Assembly (NCBI GenBank): GCA_902728285.1
Contig: CACVBU010000743.1
Location: forward strand, 1,025,068-1,089,067
From: Clytia hemisphaerica
Taxonomy: Eukaryota > Cnidaria > Hydrozoa > Leptothecata > Clytiidae
Reading direction: 5' to 3'
Length of the DNA stretch: 64,000 nucleotides
The notes under the pieces are model-generated. The model searched no databases and was not told the origin of the DNA. It saw only the letters and a program-made list of their open reading frames with translations. The stretch's first letter is position 1; each line of letters starts with the position of its first letter. Of the stretch, positions 23,437 through 32,900 are shown one piece after another. The position numbers and the translations under genes were made by a program.

Positions 23437-24981
23437 ATGATCATTGAAAATGTCACTGAAGCAAAATGTGATTTCAAAAAGGAGATCTTCCATAATGTCA
23501 AACGGTTTCTGAGACAAGTTGGCTTTTTAGCGATCCTGATTTTCACATCGACGACAATTTTCTTTTTTGTGGAAGAATGTTATTTTCATGTTCTACAACC
23601 TCCAACAAGTTACACTCAAATGTGCAACCAGCTTTGCCAAAATACTAAAATAATTAACGAAACACAGTCAAATAACACTGAAATCGTTAATTTGTTTGGT
23701 AACGTTACAAAGTTTTGCGTTCAAGTCAAATGTAATTCAACGGAAAATGTTTCACAAAAGAATTGTAAGCTTGGTCCAAAAAATGTTTTCAAATGGTGGG
23801 CATTTGTCACTACCACGATCTTTACGATAGGTATAAAGTCTTTTTTGAATTCTTATGCAGTGTAGACAATGCGCTTACCCAATTTTCAGAACATTTGACC
23901 TTTCATCAAAAATTATAAAGTTCCCACCTATTTTGGCCAAAACATTGAGAAATCGTGGCCCATTGAGAGAGCAATATTCAGATTGTCTTGGACAATAGAT
24001 CGGTCCCGGGGGGGGGGGGGTACTAGGGCAAAATGGGTTACGGGGATGCTCCGCTGGTCAGGGTACCTTTTTTAACCTCCACGAGTCCCAGGTAGGGTCG
24101 CAAAAACACCAAAATAGAAAAATCAGTCCCTTGTAGGGTGCCTATTTTGGGAAAATTTGGGGAAAAAGTAGAAAATTTGAGAAAATTTTGGAATTTCAGT
24201 CCCATTCAGGGTCACTTTTTTCGCAAATTTCGAGTTCCACGTAGGGTCCATTTTTCGAACCTCAGCGGAGCACCCCCGTCGGTCGACAAGGGTAGTACCC
24301 CCCCCGGGAGATCGGTTTCTGTTAACCCTAAGAGCGATTTTTGCATATACCTGTAGGTACCCGGGAAAGATTTGTCAGTTCATCACATTTTCATTTAGCA
24401 ATCAATACTTTGTTTTTCCAGGGTATGGCAGAATCGTTCCGAAATCGACGCTTGGCAGAGCTTTAACGATAGTAATGGGGATTATTGGTATTCCGATGGC
24501 TTCTGCCAATGTTTTGTTTTGTGGTAAAGCTATCAACAACACAATCAAATATTTAATCGTATGTTTTGAAAACTCTTGCTTGAAACGCCAAAGGATTGTA
24601 TGGTTTAAACGCAAGGTGGCAGCTGTGCAAGTTTATTTGACCATATCAACGGTCGTACTTCACGCTGTATATTACAAATACACGTCGTTCCAGGAGAACG
24701 ATTTCTTTGAGATAACTTACTTCGTTTGTGTCACCATGTTGACTTTGGGATTCGGTGATGTTTATCCAGACACAACTTTTTTATACCAGCTGTCAACTAT
24801 CAATCTAGTGTTTGTCACGTCCCTTGATGTTGGACTTTTCTATTGGAATTTGGCATTATTGGGGTCAATAATTGATTTTATAAGATCTATAGGAACTGAG
24901 TTGGGAACAGTACCCATGAAGAAAGATCATATCCACGATGACGATTCGGTGGTGCAAAATGATAATTCTATAATCTCTTGA
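23437..24981 (+). CDS. two-pore-domain (K2P) potassium channel, copy 4
   Basis: Exons 23437-23830 and 24422-24981 (stop TGA) give 317 residues. The ATG at 23437 was chosen because MIIENVTEAK aligns with the other copies. TM1, VEECYFHVLQ, a cap loop with NET, NNT and NVT sequons, first filter TIGYG at 130-134, M2 with GIP, second filter TLGFGD where the other four have TIGFGD, M4 with YWNLALLGSIIDF, tail ending DNSIIS. Exon 2 has the same length (560 bases) as in copies 3 and 5. The acceptor is CCAG|GGTATGG, so the split Gly codon is GGG here instead of GGT. The Ile-to-Leu filter change is conservative; its effect on selectivity is not known from sequence. Confidence 0.9.
24004..24309. repeat. 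MITE with G-run ends and a 6-bp target duplication
   Basis: The left end TCCCGGGGGGGGGGGGGTAC and the right end GTACCCCCCCCCGGGA are inverted, and GATGCTCCGC / GCGGAGCACC extend the arms. GATCGG flanks both sides (23998-24003 and 24310-24315). It lies in the intron of K2P copy 4. The interior repeats AGTCCC...GTAGGGT and AGTTCC...GTAGGGT words. Confidence 0.8.
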
Positions 24982-25338
24982 CCCGATGAAAATAGAGTTC
25001 TGTTGGAGTAGAATGTAGAGATGTCAGAAGGAATGGAATACTGCTTATTGAAGTTTTTTCCAAGTAGGGATGAGAGCCCAGTTTCATTTTCTAAGGCGAG
25101 GCCAATTTTATCAGTTGTTTTACGGGCCCGACCGACCCTTCATTGCTTTACAGACTGCCAGATTTTCAAAATTTTGGTAGTTTTTCCATGATTTTGAGAA
25201 TTTTATATTCAATTTTTCATTTCATTCATAAATTCTTTTTTTGTGTCTTTTATTTTCTATTTCGCATTGTTGTCAAGATGTAGTAGTTTTTGCTGGCTTT
25301 TTCTAGGAGATTTTATAGGTGAAATTCAACCTTTAAGG

Positions 25339-25689
25339 CCCACTCAGCATTTTATCCTCGTCGAACAAGGTGCACATCTCGGACGCTTTGGTCGCTGAAC
25401 ACTTTTCTTATTCCATTGATCCAAAATAAAGGGGAGATATGCTGCACAATTTTTCTTTTTTCTATTGTTGATATATTTTTGCACACGGTACAAGAGAGTT
25501 AAATGTCTCTTCTGATTGGCTATTTAAAAAAGAACAATAGGGAAGCCACACAGCCTAGCGAAAAAAGTTGAAAAGTTTCAACTCTTGGTTCGCTCAAGGC
25601 GACAGACAGCCTTTGAAGGCTTGATTCATGTAATTTATGCAATAATTAAGCAGCGCGCCTTGTTCGACGACCATAAAGTGCTGAGTGGG
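25339..25689. repeat. MITE between K2P copies 4 and 5
   Basis: CCCACTCAGCATTTTATCCT followed by CGTCGAACAAGG at the left; the reverse of GCCTTGTTCGACGACC and ATAAAGTGCTGAGTGGG at the right. Confidence 0.8.
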
Positions 25690-26399
25690 TAGCGACCTTT
25701 ATTTTTTATTTTTTCGCCGACCAACCGACCCTCTTTTTTGGGTAGCTTGGCCCTTAAAATAACAAGTTAAATTGGTCTTGCCCAATGGATGAAATACAAA
25801 TAATTTGAGTTTTCTCACCGATGAGCCCACTCTGGTCTGTGATACGAGTTGGTTCAAAATAATATGTTATTAGACTGACACGCCAGTTGAGCTTGTACGG
25901 TTCCATAACTCCCACCCATAACACCCTCGCGCCTTGTGACAAGATAAATTACTAGACTGATTTATTAATTATTTTAAAATTAAAATAATTTTTCGTCAAA
26001 ACATAGATTTTAAATAATTTAATCCAATAATGATGATATTTGATTAAAATCCTTCCATATTGTTATTTTCTCTGTGTCTACTGTTTCGATCTTCGAATTT
26101 ACGGCGTATATGTAACATTAATAAAATAGTTTTGCACCTGTCGAAAAACTTATCAAATCAAAGAGCGAAACATTGCAAAATGGAAAGACCTCCCGCAAAA
26201 GAAATTTCGGATTAAAATTAAAATCATTGATTATCAGAGATTAGCTGAACTCTACCTCCTATTTTTTGCTTAAAAAAAGTAAAATTCATAACATTGCAGT
26301 ATAAATTATAAGAGTGGGTAAACTATTTTTATGAGTATTGAGCTTTTGTGATTTTTTGAAAGTGTAGTAGTGAAATTTTGTGTGTTTTTGGGCTTAAAA
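25690..26399. other. upstream region of K2P copy 5
   Basis: No repeat or promoter motif named with confidence. A 6-codon upstream frame (ATG at 26331) lies before the main start. Confidence 0.3.
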
Positions 26400-28190
26400 A
26401 TGATCATTGAAGACATTAATCTTGCTAGACAGCGTATCGCACAAGACATTGTTACAAGTTTCAAAAAGTTTTTACTATATGGTCTCATTCTAACCATTAT
26501 TGTTGTTTCTGGTGCGATAGTTTTCTTTTATACCGAACAATGTTGGTCTAACGTACCACAAGAATATAGCCAAGAATCTTCAACTCAAAAACTCTGTAAT
26601 GATATTCTCAAAATCAACGAAACACACTCAGATGATCAAAATGTCATTGCAGCCATATCGAATATTACTGTATCTTGTTTGAAGCATAAAAACTACAAGC
26701 AACGACAAAAGTTATCTGATTTAGGTACAAGAAAGACTTGCACATTAGATAGTATTGGTTTTGCATACTGGATGGGTTATGTCTTCACCATTGTTTTCAC
26801 AATCGGTAAGTTTGGTAGACTCCTGGGAGGGCACGCAACGTCTTAGCAACGTTCATTCAAGTACACCTTTTCGACCGTAGCTGTCAATTGCCGCACGGGC
26901 ATTTTTTTGTCCGCTTTATCCCACTAAAACCGTCCCAGTCCTTTTTTCGCACCTATAGACAATAGAAAAATGTGTCGAAAAAGGATTGGATCGATTTTAG
27001 TGGGATAAAAGTGGCACACGCCTGACTGCGCGACTACGGTCGAAAAGGTGTATTTCGGAGTAAGGTCTTACAGATCTTCAGATCTTCGTAAGAGATGAAG
27101 CATAAGATCTTGTAAAAACCCCTGTGTCACAGACCCGCTGGGACCCCCGTCCCACTGGAAAATTTTGCCTAAATTTTATTCCCAGTGAACAAAATGCCCT
27201 ACAATTTTCGGTCACACTGGGGAATTGACTTTGTACTTATCCCCATTGAAATTCAATACAAAAACTAAAAAATTACACTCCAAAACCATCCCCACTGGAT
27301 ATTTTAAGCTTGGAAACACTAGAATTTTTATCCCCATTTGGATTTCAATCGAAATTTTTACCCCCTTTCTTGGAAAAAGTCCGACCGGGGCTGTGAGACA
27401 GGGTGTTTGCAAAAACTTAACTTCCTTCAAAAGATCTTGCGCATTTCATCTTGCTTGTTCACCTTGTAAGATAACTTTTATGACGGTGTCTTATAAGATC
27501 TTAATAATATTTTAGAGCAAGTGTCTTGTACTTTTACCTCGCGAAGATTATCATATTATGTGTGAAAAGGGTTAACTTAGTATAATACATAATCTCCAAT
27601 TAGCTGGATCTTTTATTTTTTTTTCACCAGGTTATGGTCGTGTTGTTACAAACACAACTGCTGGTCGAGCACTGACCATGGTTTATGCTACCATCTCTAT
27701 CCCTATCGCATCCTTAACAACCATTTACTGTGCCAAGACTGTTGACAACTGTGTTAAATACATGGTCCTCATGTTTGAGCAACGTGCTTTAAAACGTCAA
27801 AAGGTTGTTTGGTTCACCAGAAAATGTGCTTGCATTGAAATGGTTTATTTAGTGTTTATGATTATGTTTTACGCTTGGCGCCAACATGATACCATATTAC
27901 GTAATTATACTTTCTTTGATGCTGTTTATCACGTGTTTATTACAGTGACCACTATCGGGTTTGGTGACCTTGATCCAGACCAGAGTGGAAGGACATCACA
28001 GACAGGTGTTCAAATGGTGGCCATCTTGATGGTAGAAATTATAGTATTTTTCATCACTTTCTCATTGATGGGAGCTTTCATAAGTGGTATAGTTTCAACT
28101 GAGGAGGGAAAAAATAACAAAGAAGAACAAAGGAAATTGAAAAGTTCATCAAATGATGTTATAGAGACATATACTGCTGTTGCCTTGTGA
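26400..28190 (+). CDS. two-pore-domain (K2P) potassium channel, copy 5 (divergent)
   Basis: Exons 26400-26805 and 27631-28190 (stop TGA) give 321 residues. The N-terminus MIIEDINLAR aligns with the other copies. TM1 about 24-44; cap loop with NET and NIT sequons but EQCWSNV in place of EECYFHV; first filter TIGYG at 134-138; M2 reads YATISIP where the others have AIIGIP or AIFGIP; M3; second filter TIGFGD; M4; tail ending TAVAL. It keeps the intron position and exon 2 length of the family, so it is a paralogue, but it is the most diverged. The intron contains two MITEs. The C-terminal V-A-L could be a hydrophobic PDZ ligand, which is only a guess. Confidence 0.9.
26862..27052. repeat. MITE in the intron of K2P copy 5
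   Basis: Inverted ends TACACCTTTTCGACCGTAG and CTACGGTCGAAAAGGTGTA, with a second pair TATCCCACTAAAA / TTTTAGTGGGATA inside. TA ends fit a Tc1/mariner-type target. Confidence 0.85.
27116..27406 (+). repeat. MITE, CAGTGGG family, copy 4
   Basis: Left AACCCCTGTGTCACAGACCC, right GGGGCTGTGAGACAGGGTGT. The body is collinear with the copy at 542-792 (AAAACCATCCCCACTGGAT, CCCATTTGGATTTCAAT). Confidence 0.7.
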
Positions 28191-29046
28191 ATGGCCAATG
28201 TTATCACCTAAACCGAAGTATCTAAAAAGGGTGACTCCTTTATAACATAGAGTAACGAGGGGGTTACAGGGAAGGGAATCTCGAAAACATTCCGAGTACC
28301 CCTGGTTTTTGAAATGCAATTTCGTTGAAAAGAACAATGTTTACCCCTTGTAAGATGCTGGTGGAAGATGGTATTACTGTAGTGTATTTAGGAACTACGT
28401 TTGAACTTCCATGAACTCAAACACTCTAACCGAACCGAGTTTGTTCAAGTTATGGATATATCGTCAAGTAACGCTGACTGGCTTTTTTAGGGTCAGAGAT
28501 GGAGCATTAAATGTGAATGTGATCCCATGTTGATTTGTTATATACTTTCAAACTACGAGACTTTATGACCGTGAGGGAGTCGATTTTTTATTTTTCGTAA
28601 TTTTGGACCCTTTCATAGACTCTAATGCTGTTTTAAGGTTTTTGTACCCCAATGAGAGATTTTTAAGGGTTAAGAAAAGGGACTTTTATTGCTCACATCC
28701 GACACCCATCTTACCTAAATACCCCCTCCGGTGGATTCATATTTTGTTTCATACCTTAAACATCTTTGAAGTTCAACTGCGACTTTAATTCAGTCGTGCT
28801 GTACTATCGGTGCAAAAATTTTAATCAGAGTTAAAAGTAATTTGAAATCTTATGTTTATTAACAATATTTAAAAGCTGTATGTATTTAATTGTCAAGACG
28901 TTACGTAATTCTAAAATCAAACAAACCACTCAAAATGAAGATGCAGTCAAATATTTTGCTAGAAAATTGACCAAGTTCTTCTCTTTCTGTTTGACATTTT
29001 TGCTTTAAAGAAATTTTGATATTTTACACTAAAATAATGAAATATT
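28191..29046. other. no supported gene
   Basis: Spacer between the K2P cluster and the astacin gene; nothing recognised. Confidence 0.35.
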
Positions 29047-29308
29047 ACTGGTACTCTTAGGTTCCAAATAAACGCCCCCTTCCCCGCTTTTTAATTATTC
29101 AAAAATTTCCAGGACCTCCACCATTTATTAATTTTTAAGAATTTTCTCAGCTGTCAAAGAGAAGGCCCTTTATTTTGCTTTAGCCTATATTTACCTGATT
29201 TTGGGGTTTTCAGAAGTACAATTTCCAACCCCCGGAAATTAGGTCCCCCCCGTTTATTAAAATCTCAAAGATTTTCCAGTCCCCGTTTATTTGGAACCTA
29301 TACCAGTA
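29047..29308. repeat. MITE with TAAACG ends
   Basis: TACTGGTACTCTTAGGTTCC then AAATAAACGCCCCC at the left; CCCCGTTTATTTGGAACC then TATACCAGTA at the right. Confidence 0.75.
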
Positions 29309-29423
29309 CATTATTCCACTCTTAGATTCCTCACTAGATGGTTGTTGAAATTCTTTCTTCCAAATAGCACTAGAAAATCGAAAAAAAAATATACAAGAGG
29401 GATTCACATGGAACCTGAGTACT

Positions 29424-29735
29424 CCCCTGTCTCAGTAACCCATTGGGTCTTAAAAGTTCACCGGGGTGACTTTGAAATGAGGAATATCCACCGGGGTAGA
29501 GATTTCAGTCGCTGGGTCAAGAAAATCGGTAATTTTTTAATACCGGGCAAAGTCAAAAGTCAGGATTTTTCCCTGGGTTTGTGCTATTCAGCACTTTAGA
29601 AAAATCAGATTTCGTCTTGGGGTTTTTGATAAAGTTCTCGTTTAGCCCGGGTTGAGATTTCCATTGTTCTTCACTCGATTTTTACACCGGGTTATCGACC
29701 GGGCGAATCTGACCGGGCCACTGATACATGGGTGT
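29424..29735 (+). repeat. MITE distantly like the CAGTGGG family
   Basis: The left end CTCCCCTGTCTCAGTAACCC and the right GGGCCACTGATACATGGGTG are partly inverted. The interior has CACCGGGGT, TACCGGGC, ACACCGGGTT and GACCGGGC repeats. Confidence 0.5.
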
Positions 29736-29993
29736 CTGACTAGAAAATGAATTTTTGCACTCGCTTTAATTTTGTTCATTTTAATTTGAAGACAAATTAA
29801 CATCGGTTATTAATATTACAGCTGTTGTTAAATATCAACATGTACTCAGTTTGAAAAATATTGACTGGGGGTACATTTACCCTAAATTAATGAAACAGGA
29901 AAGCTACTTAAAAGGTGACTTTTAGTAATAAGATACTAAAACAGTCCAGTTTTTTATCCAGTACGTTCTGTTGCAACTAGTCTACTTATCATA

Positions 29994-32900
29994 ATGTTTA
30001 AGATTTTATTTGTAGCCAGTTGTTTGCTGGTCGGAAGTCATGCATGGAATAAAGATATGGAAGGTATACTTTCAATCTACACTCTTCGAGGCCTATACCT
30101 TTTTGTGAATTTAAGTTTTTCTTTATTCACTTATTATTGGCTTAGGACTTAAATGCTTTGATGTAGAATTTTCTTTTTAGCCATTTCTGAAATTGGAGGC
30201 CGGAATTATTTTTGGCGTTTTTTCAGCCTTATTGATATTGCTCTTTTAATTGTTCTAATGGAATTGAAAAAAAATTGATATGTTTCTACTTATTGCCTGG
30301 TGAGTGAGACAGGGATGTTTTATTTCAACCATCAAAACATTGTACAATATTGATTTTCGAATACAGTCGAACCTCACTAATTACAACTTCTATAATTTGA
30401 ATTAATTATTAATCCCCTACAAGAAAACACCTGAGTAAAACACTTTCTATAATTATAAGCTCTCTATATTTCGAACAGATTAGATTACCCCTTCACGATT
30501 TAGAATTAGAGAGTAAACCGTAGTTTACCCAAACTGTCTCTACTTACTTCGCTATATGTATATCAATCTTTCGCCATAGTTGACGGTCTTTTTGAAGGAG
30601 ACATTCAAGTGACACCAGAACAAATGGATCGTTTACAAAAAGGAGCCAATGAGTTCGGTTCAATCATCGGCGGGCGGTGGCCGGGCGGTAAAATCCCGTA
30701 TGTTATCGAATCTTCTATTGGTAAGTGACATTATATGAATATCAAATATTCTCCATATAATATTAAGCCAAGTAAGCAGCTGTTCAAAAGAGTATTCGAG
30801 TCATTATATATCATTATGTAGAAAAAGAGGAATCTGTTATGATATTTTTGGTATATGATATTTTAGTCGATTTTCCTCAGATTTTGCGATACAAGTTTTC
30901 AGAAATTTTCGTGGTTTTGGGACCTATCTAAAAACTCAGTTAGCTCTGATAATGCTAATACTTTTTGAGTTAAAAATATACATAACATATATTTTTTACA
31001 CCATGGTTGTTCTTCCAGTGACAGCCTGGCAAAAAAGAGATATCATCCATTAAGATGATATGGTTACAAGTTGAATAGCAATCAAAAATTTAAAAAACAT
31101 TTGTAATTGAATTTTAATGATCATTTTCTATCCCTCAGGTTCATCCGGTCGTCAACAAATTCAACTTGCATTACAAGAATATCATGCTAAGACATGTTTG
31201 AGGTTTTCACCAAGAACAAACGAACAATACTACATCAGCTTCTATAATGGACAAGGGTAAGTGATGCAATATGTAGTTTAGCTGCACACGGTGGTTTGGT
31301 GTTGGACACCAAAAAGCGATGATGTTTTTTCAGAAGAGTCCCTGGTGAAAATTTTTGATTTTGAAAAGTACTTTTTGATCTTTGTAAGATTCTTGGAAAA
31401 AAGATTTAATAAATTTCTATCTTATTCAAGTGAGATCTTGGATTTTCTTGATGATAAGATCTCGGTACATAAATTTGCAAAGTCTGACACTTGATGGCTT
31501 GACAAGATCTTTCAGGATCCAACCAGATCTTGCAAAATTTTGCCAATAATTTTGTTCGAATGCTGCGTGTTTTGAGCTTGGCATCTATTTATGTTTGAGG
31601 CCTACCATATCTTCAAAATGGCTGGTAATATAAGGAGCACCAATCCGTGAATAGATACCAGCAGCCTATTACTATTAGTTTCCGAGTAGGACGCGTGCAC
31701 AGGTGCTTTCTGACGTCGAAACTTTAAAGTACACTCATTTTTGCTATCATACGGAAACCACTCTTAAAAGAAATACTCTTGAATGTGACTGACATGGTTT
31801 TCACATGACAGGACGAAATATAGGCAAGGATATTCGAGACATTCTTTACTATAATTCTACAACAATATGTTTACCTAACAGATGCAGTTCACCGGTAGGA
31901 CGAACAGGTAGAAATCGTATTAGTTTACAAGCTCCAGGATGTCAAAATAAAGGAACCATCTTACACGAAATCGGCCATAGTATAGGTAAGTAATGTTTCT
32001 AGCCAGTAGGTACCCTGAGTATCAGAGGTTAAGTTTTCAAAGAATATATTAACCTCTGAAGATCAATAATAGAAATTTTATCGCGCATGTGTCAATCTAA
32101 TCACTGCAGAAAGAATCAAAGATGAAGAGCAAATATTACCATATTAATGTCTAGCAGAGTGAATCAGTACGCAGTTTACTGTTTACGAATTCCCCAGAAA
32201 CCTCCAAGTGTAATTGAAATCAGTTTCTTTTCAAAAGAAATCTTTTACATGATCCCAAAATGTATAACAGTGTAATTACTAAACTTTTAATTATGGAAAT
32301 GTCACTTTGATTGAATCGAAATAATAGGCAGACTTTATGTTATGATTCTCTATCACTGACTCGTTTTAAAAAGATTTAATGACATTTTTTAGTTGTGTTT
32401 TCAACGACGAATATATACGACAATATATGGTATTGTCCTGTGCTTTTCACGGTAGCCAGTAGGGGTAACAATTATGGGCTGAAATTCGATGGGATTGATA
32501 TTCCCATGCTTTTTATGGCTGTGGATTTGAAATCCATTGTTTTCGAGTCAGAAAAACTGCCATGTCTGCAGACGACATTGTAGGGATGCATTCCGAATTT
32601 AATTCTGCCATTAAGAACTTTTTTAAGCAACTTTCATCTTCTCTATATTTCTTTTTATTCTCATTTTCAGGTTTACTTCATGAACAGTCACGCCCAGACA
32701 GAGATCAATACGTCACCATAAATTATCATAATTTATTCAACCAACGTGAGTCATATTGACAATTAATTCTTTTAACAACCTTATCCAACCTCGTCCCTGT
32801 GTATTCCAGGCTTAATTTACGTTACTTATGGACGCCAGAGAATACCCAGCACTATCTAGCGATATCTAGCACTATCAAGTAAACATAAAAAAGATGATAA

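Noticed and set aside
31812..31881. Longer version of astacin exon 4 using the acceptor at 31811
   Set aside because: It breaks reading phase with exon 3 and inserts residues absent from the astacin family; the acceptor before 31882 restores GCSSPVGRTG.
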